Positions 10,576 through 20,800 of a stretch of 64,000 bases of DNA are shown piece after piece. Each line of letters opens with the position of its first letter. The first letter of the stretch is position 1. The notes under the pieces are model-generated. The model made no database searches, had not been told where the DNA came from, and was given only the letters and a program-made list of their open reading frames with translations. Both the position numbers and the translations under genes were made by a program. This DNA comes from Corella eumyota (taxonomy: Eukaryota > Chordata > Ascidiacea > Phlebobranchia > Corellidae): positions 558,001 through 622,000 of the forward strand of contig OY720102.1 of NCBI GenBank assembly GCA_963082875.1. The letters run 5' to 3'.

Positions 10576-11241
10576 TTATTTATTCTTCTTGTAAGCTGAC
10601 CTCCCAGCACGACCATTTTTACAATGAGAAGGCCTAGTCTTAGGTTTATTTCTAGCGTTAGGTGCATTCCCCCTGTAAGGTCCTCTGATTACCGAATGAC
10701 TGCGATGGTTCGTTGGAATTTGTCGCCGTCCAAAATTCGTTTGCAAAACTTTTGCTTTTCCCCAACCAAAACACTTTCCAGTTCCATAAATCTTTTTAAT
10801 GAACGTACCATTTGCAAAATAGTTTACGCTTCTTATACCATTCAATGTAAAATTTGCAAAATAGTTAAGCTTTTTTAATTGAATAAACGTACAATTTGCA
10901 AAATAGTTGAGCCTTCTTTTTTCAATGAACGCACCATTTGTCAAATAGTTAATCCATCTTATTCCATTGACCGTCAGTTTTGCAACATAGTTAATCCTTC
11001 TTATTCCGTTGACCGTACTATTTGCAACATAGTGTAGGCTTCTTAATCCATAGACCGTACTATTTGCCAACCAAAACACATTTTTCGATACAAGTAGCGT
11101 CGTGATGTCCAAAAATAGAGAGATTCTTATTCGCTGGACCAAAGCGTTTGACAAAAACAGTCCAAAATTCATTCCATTAGACCAAACACGCTTCCATCTA
11201 ACCGGAGTCTTTATTTCATTGTTGTCCAAGGAAATTGTCAT
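10576..11241 (-). CDS. Protein with seven 14-residue sequon repeats
   Basis: A single-exon open frame of 221 residues. Residues 55-152 consist of seven head-to-tail 14-residue units with the pattern xNYxANxTxNGIRx, for example LHYVANSTVNGIRR and LNYFANFTLNGIRS, encoded by a 42-bp DNA minisatellite (about 10786-11079). Five of the seven units keep the N-x-S/T glycosylation sequon; two have lost it (AKLT, TNGA). The C-terminal 50 residues are very basic (RNKPKTRPSHCKNGRAGR, ending KKNK). There is no clear signal peptide at the chosen start, so the use of the sequons is uncertain; a missed upstream exon could supply one. The gene heads a tandem cluster of small genes on the same strand, and its upstream flank resembles the cluster spacers. 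I know of no family with this repeat. Confidence 0.6.
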   Translation of the reverse strand: MTISLDNNEIKTPVRWKRVWSNGMNFGLFLSNALVQRIRISLFLDITTLLVSKNVFWLANSTVYGLRSLHYVANSTVNGIRRINYVAKLTVNGIRWINYLTNGAFIEKRRLNYFANCTFIQLKKLNYFANFTLNGIRSVNYFANGTFIKKIYGTGKCFGWGKAKVLQTNFGRRQIPTNHRSHSVIRGPYRGNAPNARNKPKTRPSHCKNGRAGRSAYKKNK

Positions 11242-11270
11242 AATGTTTTCTGATTATAAATAAACCAAAA

Positions 11271-11610
11271 AATTACTCTTAAATGTAAACGCAGTTATAC
11301 TGGCGCAGTTTTTTTGCAAAATAAATAAAACCCAAAACAATCTTTTTTCGTCAGAAATGCATACGTGGCCTTAAAATAAAAGTCCCTTCAGGTAACTTAG
11401 GTAAATCCCCTTAAACTTATAGTGCAATGTCAAGAACCACGTGATTATACACTTGACTGATTTTAACCCAAATCTGTGGAATCTTTTCAATATTGTTCAC
11501 AATTTTATTAAACTTGTAATAACAAACGTTATGTTGTAATAACATTTATTTACAAAAGCCATCTACATTTAAACCAATAATATACATTTCCCATATTGTT
11601 TTATATTATA
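11271..11610. repeat. Cluster spacer repeat, copy 1
   Basis: About 340 bp running from AAATGTAAACGCAGTTATAC through CTTCAGGTAACTTAGGTAAA and AACATTTATTTACAAAAGCC. It recurs nearly unchanged at about 12597-12985 and 13957-14290. It forms the downstream end of each duplicated gene unit. Confidence 0.85.
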
Positions 11611-11781
11611 CTCGTATTTTGTTCTTCTTTTGTTCCTTTTCTGGGCGGCGTTTTTTATGTTGTTCACAAGTTCATTAAAACAAACCGCAATAAAAAACGA
11701 AGCGTGAATAAAATACACAACAGCTACCATCCAAGGGAAGTTGTCTTCGCTGTCAATACATAAATCAAAAGGCCAAAACAC
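11569..11781 (-). pseudogene. Family A C-terminal segment overlapping the family B gene
   Basis: In a different frame from the larger family B gene, this stretch encodes the family A signature FWPFDLCIDSED and VVYFIHASFFIAVCFNELV, then a basic tail. It has no family A N-terminus. The frame extends upstream without a proper start (SIKSIGWQPTSTCKTHEQW). I interpret it as the 3' half of a family A gene joined behind a family B 5' half by unequal recombination; the copy at 14307 has the same joint. Confidence 0.55.
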
Positions 11782-12122
11782 AAAAGCAAAATTAACATTC
11801 TGATCATTTTTTGTAGGGAAGTAATGAACGGGCTTCCACTGTTCATGCGTCTTACAAGTACTGGTTGGTTGCCAGCCAATGCTCTTAATAGATGAGAGAA
11901 AGAGTCGTAATGAGTTAGGTACACTTGATAACCGAATGAAACCGCCAGAAGAAGAAATAAATGAAACCTTTCGATAAAATTAAAAACTCCGTCGTAATGA
12001 AATATTAAATAAAGTATGCACACAACAGTTGAAGCCACTGCCAAATATACAACACACCTATACATTAATAAAGTAAATAGGGTAATAGTAAGTACATGTG
12101 CAATGAAATCCTCGATTATCAT
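11724..12122 (-). CDS. Family B small multi-pass membrane protein
   Basis: A single-exon frame of 132 residues starting MIIEDFIAHVLTITLFTLL. It has about four hydrophobic segments (near residues 8-24, 26-42, 52-70 and 108-124). The block FGYQVYLTHYDSF..LLRALAGNQP aligns with FGYCLYIFYYTLL..ICFGFDQP of the gene at 15317, which defines family B. The C-terminal 40 residues overlap a family A reading frame, so the end may be the product of recombination. No known domain is recognised. Together with the neighbouring genes it looks like a lineage-specific tandem family. Confidence 0.55.
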   Translation of the reverse strand: MIIEDFIAHVLTITLFTLLMYRCVVYLAVASTVVCILYLIFHYDGVFNFIERFHLFLLLAVSFGYQVYLTHYDSFSHLLRALAGNQPVLVRRMNSGSPFITSLQKMIRMLILLLCFGLLIYVLTAKTTSLGW

Positions 12123-12972
12123 TATATAACAAAAAATCCAAAATTTTTAAAAACAAAATCTAAAAATATTTTAAAACTTTATTAACTTATTTCTGCAACT
12201 CTTGTAAAATAGAGTTAAGTATACAAAAATAGTAATTAATAAAAGCTGTAAACGCACCAACAAAAACAAATATATAAAAACAACTGATGAACTAATTAAA
12301 ACAAACTTAATTAAACTTTTCTGAAGTGGCATTTTCATCCCCAAATAATTTGTTTTTCAACTTAAATAATAACCTTAACCTGAGCTCTACCGTGTAACAA
12401 TGAAGGTTTATTAGAGCATAGCGTCTTGTGACAAGATCCACGTCACTTAACACATGACTGCTTTTACCCATTCACAAAAAAACCTTTTTCGCAAAATACT
12501 TTTTGTTATATATTTATTCATATAACGTGCTTTTAAGCAATCAATAAGCTTTTTTTAAGACAAATTTCTGATTACGAATAAACCCAAAAAATACTTTTAA
12601 ATGTAAACGCAGTTATACTGGCACAGTCTTTTTTGCAAAATAAATAAAACCCAAAACAATCTTTTTTCGTCAGAAAGGCATACGTGGCCTTAAAATAAAA
12701 GTCCCTTCAGGTAACTTAGGTAAATCCCCTTAAACTTATGGTGCAATGTCAAGAACCCTTATACGCTATTACACACGTTAAATAGAGCACAACGTTATTT
12801 ATTGTGACAAGAACCACGTGACTATACACTTGACTGATTTTACCTAAGCCTGTGAAACCTCTCCAAAAATTTTATTAAACTTATATTAACAAACGTTATG
12901 TTGTAATAACATTTATTTACAAAAGCCATCTACATTTAAACCAATAATATACATTTCCCATATTGTTTTATA
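12123..12972. other. Spacer of the tandem membrane-protein cluster
   Basis: Contains blocks shared with other spacers. One near 12240-12475 (AACCTTAACCTGAGCTCTA, AACAATGAAGGTTTATTAGA) recurs at about 15775-16015. One near 12472-12590 (CTTTTTCGCAAAATACTTTT, AAGCAATCAATAAGC) recurs at about 13830-13945. It also holds spacer repeat copy 2 (12597-12985). Confidence 0.75.
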
Positions 12973-13338
12973 TTATACTTGTATTTTGTTCTTATTTTGT
13001 TCCTTTTCTGAGCGGAGTTTTTTATGTTGTTCAACAAGTTCATTAAAACAAACCGCAATAAAAAAGGAGAAGTGAATAAAATACACAACAGCTACCATCC
13101 TAGAAACGCGGTCTTTGCTGTCAATACATAAACCAAAAGGCCGAAATAAAAAAACGAAATTAATAGCGTAAGAAATATCGCACAAAACAGCCACTCCACA
13201 TCGAGATAGACGTTTATTACAATCACAAATTGATAAAGGTTCATCATCAATTCTTCGTTTAAAAGTGAGTAAGATTGACACTAAGGAACAATAAAAAAAT
13301 ATATGTTGCTCCATTCTGTCCGGACACTCCATTTTCAA
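12973..13338 (-). CDS. Family A small multi-pass membrane protein
   Basis: An intronless frame of 121 residues. It starts MKMECPDRMEQHIFFYCSLV, which aligns with CPEKWEQIVFVVSLAF of the gene at 16111. Cys-rich CDCNKRLSRCGVAVLCD then precedes a hydrophobic segment, the family signature FRPFGLCIDSKD, a second membrane segment (VAVVYFIHFSFFIAVCF) and a basic tail ending KNKIQV. Three membrane segments are likely. This and the gene at 16111 are the two family A copies that look intact from start to stop. Function unknown. Confidence 0.65.
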   Translation of the reverse strand: MKMECPDRMEQHIFFYCSLVSILLTFKRRIDDEPLSICDCNKRLSRCGVAVLCDISYAINFVFLFRPFGLCIDSKDRVSRMVAVVYFIHFSFFIAVCFNELVEQHKKLRSEKEQNKNKIQV

Positions 13339-14306
13339 TTTCTTTTTAAACTTTAAAAAAATATAAAAAATTATCTAAACATATTTAATTGTCGTTTACA
13401 GATGTTTTTTCAACATTTAAAATATGACAATATAGACACCCAAACTATACTATTTTAGTCTTGTTTAGTATAGAAAATAAACGTTGATATAAATTAGGTA
13501 TTTAAAACTGTTAAAAGTTTTTATTTCTATTTTTAAAGGTACTTTCAAAATGACTTGAATTTGAAATATATTATTACCCTAAATTTATATCTGATTCTAC
13601 AAAATCCTATTAAAGAACTGCTCGCAAAAACTTAAAATGATTTAGGAAAAGAAAAACTATTTCGTTATTTGGATTTGACTAAAATAAATAGACTAGACTC
13701 TTTCAATACAGTACCACCTTTTAATCTGTTTTTCTAGATTGTTTTGTCAAAACTTGCGAGGTTGAATTAAGTCAAACATTTTAACAACGAGTAATGTAAT
13801 AAATATTCTTGGAGAAACCTTTTTTCACAAAAAAAAACCTTTTTCGCAAAATACTTTTTGTTGGCATTATATTTATTCTTATAACGTGCTTTTAAGCAAT
13901 CAATAAGCTTTTTTTTAAGACAAATTTCTGATTACGAATAAACCAAAAAATTACTCTTAAATGTAAACGCAGTTATACTGGTGCAGTCTTTTTGCAAAAT
14001 AAATAAAACCCAAAAAAATCTTTTTTCGTCAGAAATGCATACGTGTCCTTAAAATAAAAGTCCCTTCAGGTAACTTAGGTAAATCCCCTTAAACTTATAG
14101 TGCAATGTCAAGAACCACGTGTTTATACACTTGACTGATTTTAACCCAAATCTGTGGAATCTTTTCAATATTGTTCACAATTTTATTAAACTTGTAATAA
14201 CAAACGTTTTGTTGTAATAACATTTATTTACAAAAGCCATCTACATTTAAACCAATAATATACATTTCCAATATTGTTTTATATTATACTTGTATTAATT
14301 TATAGT
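13339..14306. other. Spacer of the tandem cluster
   Basis: No supported gene. From about 13830 onward it repeats the earlier spacer modules, and 13957-14290 is the third copy of the 340-bp spacer repeat. The part at 13340-13820 is unique AT-rich sequence and may be the promoter side of the family A gene at 12973. Confidence 0.6.
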
Positions 14307-14849
14307 TTAGTTGGTTTTCTGGGCGGCGTTTTTTATGTTGTTCACAAGTTCATTAAGACAAACCGCAATAAAAAACGAAGCGTGAATAAAATACACAACA
14401 GCTACCATCCAAGGGAAGTTGTCTTCGCTGTCAATACATAAATCAAAAGGCCAAAACACAAAAGCAAAATTAACATTCTGATCATTTTTTGTAGGGAAGT
14501 AATGAACGGGCTTCCACTGTTCATGCGTCTTACAAGTACTGGTTGGTTGCCAGCCAATGCTCTTAATAGATGAGAGAAAGAGTCGTAATGAGTTAATGCA
14601 TAACAGAAAGAGTCGTAATCTTAATGCATAACAGAAAGAGTCGTAATGAGTTAGGTACACTTAATAACCGAATGAAACCGCCAGAAGAAGAAATAAATGA
14701 AACCTTTCGATAAAATTACAAACTCTGTCGTTATGAAATATTAAATAAAGAATGCACACAAAAGTTAAAGCCATCGCTAATTCCACACAACACCCATACG
14801 ATACCGAAGTTTCTAGGCTAATAGTAGGTATGTGCGCAATAAAATCCAT
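14307..14849 (-). pseudogene. Disrupted duplicate of the family B/A unit
   Basis: A duplicate of 11569-12122. The 5' part (14849-14661) encodes MDFIAHIPTISLETSVSYGC and then IERFHLFLLLAVSFGY, matching the family B N-terminus, and stops shortly after. The rest (14660-14307) carries the same family A tail (FWPFDLCIDSED). Between them, three partial copies of a unit containing AACAGAAAGAGTCGTAAT (14584-14655) are inserted relative to the first copy and break the family B frame. Either a fused shorter product is made or the copy is dead. It probably arose by tandem duplication of the 11.3-12.2 kb unit followed by local slippage. Confidence 0.6.
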
Positions 14850-15316
14850 TTGTTTTGTTTAACAAAAAATCCAAAATTTTTAAAAACAAAATCTAAAAAT
14901 AGTTGAAAACTTTATTAATTTATTTCTGCAACCCTTTTAAAATAAAGTTTAGTATACAAAAGTAGTAACTAATAAAAGCTGTCCATGCGCCAACAAAAAA
15001 CAAATATATAAAAACAACTGATTAACTAATTAAAACAAAGACAGTACCAAAATTGAGAAACTACTGTAGAAACAACAAAATAAAGTAGCTCCACATTTTT
15101 TATTAACTGTTATTTACCAATCGGTAAGTTGTCACAGAAAGTAAATTAACAGTTAGTGCAGTTTAAATGATATCATATAACGCTCAATAAACAATTTTTT
15201 TTCGAATATTTACAACAAAACGTAAGCGAGCGTAAACACTAAACTGTTCAAATTTGACTTTGTTTTTGTCATACGTTTTGCCTACACAAGCAGCTTTACA
15301 ACACGAATTTTTATTA
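14850..15316. other. Spacer of the tandem cluster
   Basis: Holds a block shared with 12160-12310 and 15740-15840 (AACAAATATATAAAAACAAC, CTGCAACCCTTTTAAAATA), then unique AT-rich sequence. No coding frame is supported. Confidence 0.6.
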
Positions 15317-15688
15317 CTATAAAAGTTCGAGTGATTCTCCTAGAGGTTTCACATTGCTATTTGATTGTTTTTTTCTTTCAGATTTCTTCTTTTTTTTAAC
15401 ATGAGACTTCCTGCGTCGTCTTTCAGTTTTGATTGGTTGATCAAAGCCAAAACATATTGCTAAAAGGGTATAGTAAAATATGTATAAGCAATAACCGAAT
15501 GCAATGAACGGAAAAAAAAATAAATAAACTCCACTGAAAATAAAATTAAAATTAGATAATGTGAAGGTTACATTTAGTCGATAGAACAAGTACATAAAAA
15601 GTAAAACCACAGCACATTGTAGAGGATGCTTGTTCATCAACAAGAGTGTTGTCACGACTGAGAGTAAAATTGAAATTAGGTTTTTCAT
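15317..15688 (-). CDS. Family B small membrane protein
   Basis: An intronless frame of 123 residues from MKNLISILLSVVTTLLLMNK. An in-frame methionine 15 codons upstream (15733) is also possible, but the inner one starts with a clean hydrophobic segment. There are about three or four membrane segments, then FGYCLYIFYYTLLAICFGFD matching family B, and a strongly basic tail (KTERRRRKSHVKKKKKSERK). No known domain is recognised. Confidence 0.55.
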   Translation of the reverse strand: MKNLISILLSVVTTLLLMNKHPLQCAVVLLFMYLFYRLNVTFTLSNFNFIFSGVYLFFFPFIAFGYCLYIFYYTLLAICFGFDQPIKTERRRRKSHVKKKKKSERKKQSNSNVKPLGESLELL

Positions 15689-15733
15689 TCTGATTGTATC
15701 ACAAAAATCTAAAATTTTGTAAAAATACCTCAA

Positions 15734-16110
15734 ATTATCTCTGCAACTCTTTTAAAATAGAGTTTAGTATACAAAAGTAGTAACTAACAAGAGCTGTAAA
15801 CGCGCCAACAAAAACAAATATATAAAAACAACTGATTATCTAAATAAAACAAACTTAAACTTTTCTGAAGTGACATTTTCATTCCCAAAAAATTTGTTTT
15901 TCAACTTCAAAAATAACCTTAACCTGAGCTCTATCGTGTAACAATGAAGGTTTATTAGAGCATAGCGTTTTGTAACAAGACCGACGTCACTTAACACTTG
16001 ACTGCTTTTACCAATTTACAAAAAATACTTGCTAAAATTCTGTTCAACCAAATACACATTTATTTAAATTTACATTTATTTACAAATACCATAGACATTT
16101 AAGTTGGTAT
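15734..16110. repeat. Cluster spacer with duplicated module
   Basis: Repeats the module seen at about 12160-12475 (AACCTTAACCTGAGCTCTA, GGTTTATTAGAGCATAGCG), placed upstream of the 15317 gene as that module lies upstream of 11724. No gene is seen. Confidence 0.7.
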
Positions 16111-16458
16111 TTAAAGTGGTTGCAGTGCTTGGCGTTGTTTATACCATTTAATAAGTTTGATTAAAGCCCACACTACAACAAATAATAACGCTACAAAATA
16201 CATAACGCCAACCACAAATGAAAATCGTTCTTCACTTTGAACACACCAAGCAAAAGGCCGGAAGAAAAATATCAAAACCATAGCATACGAACACCAGCAG
16301 ACGAAACCCGCTAAGCAATATCTTCCACATTTTTCGCAATCCGTTATTGACCAATCAAAACAATAACTTGCAACAGTAAAGAAAATCGAAAAAGCCAAAG
16401 ACACTACAAATACAATTTGTTCCCATTTTTCTGGGCAAGTAATTCCTTGTTCCGACAT
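16111..16458 (-). CDS. Family A small multi-pass membrane protein
   Basis: An intronless frame of 115 residues starting MSEQGITCPEKWEQIVFVVS. Likely membrane segments lie at about residues 16-34, 48-66 and 80-104. Between the first two is a Cys-rich loop (CFDWSITDCEKCGRYC). FRPFAWCVQSEERFSFVV is the family A signature. It is the most upstream and apparently best preserved member of the cluster. No homologous family is recognised, and paired cysteines suggest a structured loop. It could be an ascidian-specific membrane protein; no role can be assigned from sequence. Confidence 0.65.
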   Translation of the reverse strand: MSEQGITCPEKWEQIVFVVSLAFSIFFTVASYCFDWSITDCEKCGRYCLAGFVCWCSYAMVLIFFFRPFAWCVQSEERFSFVVGVMYFVALLFVVVWALIKLIKWYKQRQALQPL

Positions 16459-17823
16459 TTTTGAAACTTTTTAAGATATAATAATATACCAACAGAATCT
16501 AAAAAAATGTTAAATTCGTTAAATACAATCTGTTAAACTTCTATTTTAAAGCGCCTTTAAAACAGTAAAACTAAAACTGGTCAGTACAGAAAAATATGTA
16601 GATTTGCAATAGAATTCCCCATCACCCAAATTCCCCTCTGTATCACGGGATTCAGACCACGTGACTTTCCACCCACGCCTTTTATTCATTTTTTGCAAAA
16701 TGCCTAGAAGCGCTGTATTGCTATGACGTCATAGACAAACGTTTGTTTCGTGCAAGGTACTTTCCCGTATTTTAAACCAGTTACTAACAGTAAATATTAG
16801 TAGGAAATAACGTCTGACAGTGACGTAGGCAAAAACGTCATAATACCCAATTGATTAAGACAATATCAAATGTTTTTAACGAATATTTTGTTATAACTAA
16901 AGTTAGATAAAAACATAAATGTACAAAACGTTAAATTAAACGTTTAAAAACTAGCAAAAACGCGATAAAAAAGCAAATAAAACTGAAGTCCAAAGTTTAG
17001 TTTAAATAAACAAGTATTTATAAATAGTTAAGGCACTAATTTAACCTTTATATAAACCAACTTTAGTTATTACTCATAAATAAAGACAGTAAGAACGGCA
17101 ACCCATTTAAATGTATAATGTATATAACCGATATTAAACCTTAGTCATATGACAATAATGGAGTGTATATAGGTATTATGGCTAGGGCAAACATATTGTT
17201 TATTAAGTGAAAAAATCACCATAACCATAACGTTGTTTACCAAATTAATCATTTTGTTAATGATTAAGTAGGCCTGTTGGACAAAGTGTATTTAATTTAG
17301 TTTTGTAGCGATTTATTAATTTTAATTTTTAATTAACATTCTTTAGTTGTTGGATGAAACAAGAATATAAAATTCTGGCTAAATCTTACGGAAATAAACT
17401 CTGAATTTAAGTAATATCTAAATCCATGTTTATTAAGTGGCGTCCGTTCAGCAGAACGAAATTGCCTAACTATTTTTTAAAACGAACATTTGCACTTAAT
17501 AAAAAGAGGAAATCAATCGTTGAAAAAATGATTCAATACTAGAAAAACGAGGTTAGAGTTCCCATGTGATAAGAGTTGTTAAATAACCCGCAAATTCGAT
17601 AAACAAGTTATAGTTAAAAGCATTGGAACTTATTATTTAAATAGGGAGGAAAAATACGCCAAAGCTTGACAGCAAATAAATAACAATTTCATTTCAAATC
17701 AACATCAAAAACTGTTTGTTTATAAAATTAAAAGTTAGCTTATGTGGATTTATCCAAAATAAGCTACAGTTTAACAATTTTAAAATTTTAAATACTTTAC
17801 AGCCTAATTAGGTTTTTTTTAAA
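16459..17823. other. Intergenic region upstream of MOV10-like gene
   Basis: AT-rich, with no supported coding frame. TGACGTCA at 16722 and two CACGTG-like sites near 16660 could be promoter elements for the family A gene or the helicase gene. No mobile element is recognised. Confidence 0.5.
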
Positions 17824-20800
17824 ATGGATAGAATTTCAAGTGAAATGGAAAGGGAAGAAAAAAGAAAAATTTTAACTGAAAAACTAAAAAACACAGTAGA
17901 AAGGTGAAATGACTAACTTTTAGTTTATGTTATATACATGTAAAACTGTTTTTTTTATTCAAAGCAAAAGATACACATATATATTGGTTTTAAAACTGGT
18001 ATTTATTGTCATTTTTTATCTGTAAATTTTTGTATTTTTCAGAGAAAATTACATATCCAATGAAGATATCACCATAGACTGTTTAGAGATAGATAATGAT
18101 GGTTATTCATCAGAAAGCTTGGGACATTATAAGTGTCGAATTAAGGTAAAAACTTAAACAACATTTTTTACTATAGCCTCTTAAAGATAATACTAAACAT
18201 AATGTAATAAAAACCCCTGCCAATTTAAATGTAAATAATTTAGTTTTTAAGTGTGAAGTGTTTTAAATAACAAAAGATTTTTAAAAACTTAGCTTTTTTA
18301 GGATTGTGATAGCGCTGAAATAACACTTCAAATTTCAAACAACACATTGGATGAGGTGATTATTAAGGCAGTTTACCAACTCAGTGAGGACCCGAAAATT
18401 GAGTTTAGTGACATTTCTAATGGAGTAAAACAAAACAGGGATATAAGAATGCCTGAAGGTAATTTTAAAATATTTTGTGAGGGTTAAAATCAATGCCCTC
18501 TCACCCATTAAGTACATAACATAAGTTGTTTTTCTATTTTGTTTTTAATACACCATTATTTGCTTATTTTTTTATCTTTGATGTGTAAAGGTCACAATAC
18601 GACCTAAACATAGAGTAACATTTGTTACCCTGACCAAGTCTCAAGTTAACTTTAGCAGTTTGGGATATTATTGATTATAGTTGCTCGATAATTATACTGC
18701 TGATTGAGTGTTGGCTCAGGGGGAGTCCTTACCGTTTATAGCGCCTTATGTGAGGGCACTACAGCATAAGGGCAGTGGGAATCGAAATCAGGATCTCATG
18801 TAGTAAGGCAAGTGTTCTTACCACTACACAATGCTCACGATTCAATTTTTTTTTTCGAATTTTGGTAATTCTCTTGTTAATCATTTATATTTTTTATATA
18901 GGAGGAAAATACAATATTGTTGTAAAATGTTACATGAAAGAACCAGCATATCTTGCTTGTGATGTCATAATAGAATTTGAAATTCATTGTGATGAAACGA
19001 AGGATGTAACAATGGCTCGAGTTTTAGAATTCAGCAAAACCAATGACTTGATTGAGAAAATGGGCTCAGGAGACTTAATGACGGGACCTTATAGAAGAAA
19101 ACATTTTATTCCACCTTTTAAACTTGGGTTTAATTATGACCGAAGCTCAGATAGACCAATATGTGTCGGGTAAGAAATAACATTAAAATAAAAAGTTTTA
19201 ATAAATATGTTTGTCCAATTTATAGAACTACAAAATAAATAATGTTGTCGTTTAAGGCCTGCAAGATAATTACTGTAGGCACATATTAGTCGAGAGTTGC
19301 GCCATACTACAACAATTAAAATTTCAACCATAGGGTAGCCTATTGAATGTTATAAAATAAAAATTTTAACTTTTTTAGAAACAATCTTAAAAGAGTATTG
19401 AAAATCCAGCAATACAGAGTTCCAAAAGGAATCAAAAATTTTGTAGAAAATGAATACAAAAACGAAAACCAGCCAAGCCCGATAAGGTAAGCCAACTATT
19501 TATTTAATTACACAACTTTAAACAAACACAAGTTTTAAGTGCTAATCAAATATTAAAGCAAAGTTAGTTTTTGCTTGTCAGGTTTGTTTTAATATTAAAA
19601 TGCTAACTTCTATTTAAAAAGCAAATATGGTTGTCTAATACCTTTGACAGGTGAACAAAGCATATCTATTTTTATTAAAACCTTTAATAATATTATTGCT
19701 TTTATGCTGTGTGACCTTGAGTAAGGCGCTATAAACAATTTAAACTCCTACTTATTTAAACTCAAACAGTAGGTTAATTATCGGGCAATTATAATCTGTA
19801 ATATCTCAAATTAACAAATTCAATTTGAGACTGGGTCGGGGTAACAAATGTTACTCTATGTTTAGGTTGTAAAGTTTACCTTTCCACACCGAGAAAAAAA
19901 GGATATAAAGTTAAATATATATAATGTTGTGCATTCTATTTTATTTTTTATTTTTTAAGAGTTCTACTAGAGAAAAAGTTGACAAAAGAAAATTACACGA
20001 AAAAGTTTTCCAATCTAATTTGGGTAGAGGAGGTTCAAATTGTTAAGGAAGTCAGCAAGTATGGAAAACAAAACAAAAAATTGGAGAAATTAACAAAAAG
20101 ATTTAAATTAAAGGTAAAAGTTTAATTAAATATTGTAATTACTAAATTGTACTACTTTTAGTTCATTAAAACTAATTTGTATAATTTTTTTCTGTAATTT
20201 TGACCATCAGGATTCATATATTTATTTTCAACTTTTTTACACATATTTTTAAAACCTTTTTGTTTTAAATTTCGTTCTTTTAGCTTAAAAATCTTGCTGA
20301 ACGTCGACCTTCAGTGCTAAGAGGAGACCAGATTTTTGTTCGGGCATATACTGAGGGTGAAAACCCAAAGGAATATCAGGGTTTTGTGCATGAAGAAAAC
20401 CAAGACCACTTAATTATTGGATTCAGCGCAAAGTTAATAAACTTTTACTAATTCGGACCTTAAATTTCATAATGTTTATAAAGTCAGCAGCTTAATGTAG
20501 TGGTTAGGACATAAGCCTATATTTCCACAATATCTATACATACATTGTTTAATAATTTGTAAATGATTTTTAGATTCATCAAACAGTATAAACCCGATAT
20601 GAGGTTCGCGATTCGATTTTCAATGTCACGGTTTCCATTCCGAGGAAAACAACGATCCATCAGCCCATTTCTGACCGATCATTATCCTCATTTATTATTT
20701 CCAGAAGATGATAACAGTTCTCATGTTTCCAGGGATTTAGAGTAAGTTGTATTTTAACATAATGTCAGAAAAACAGAAATCAAAATGTTATTTTATATTT

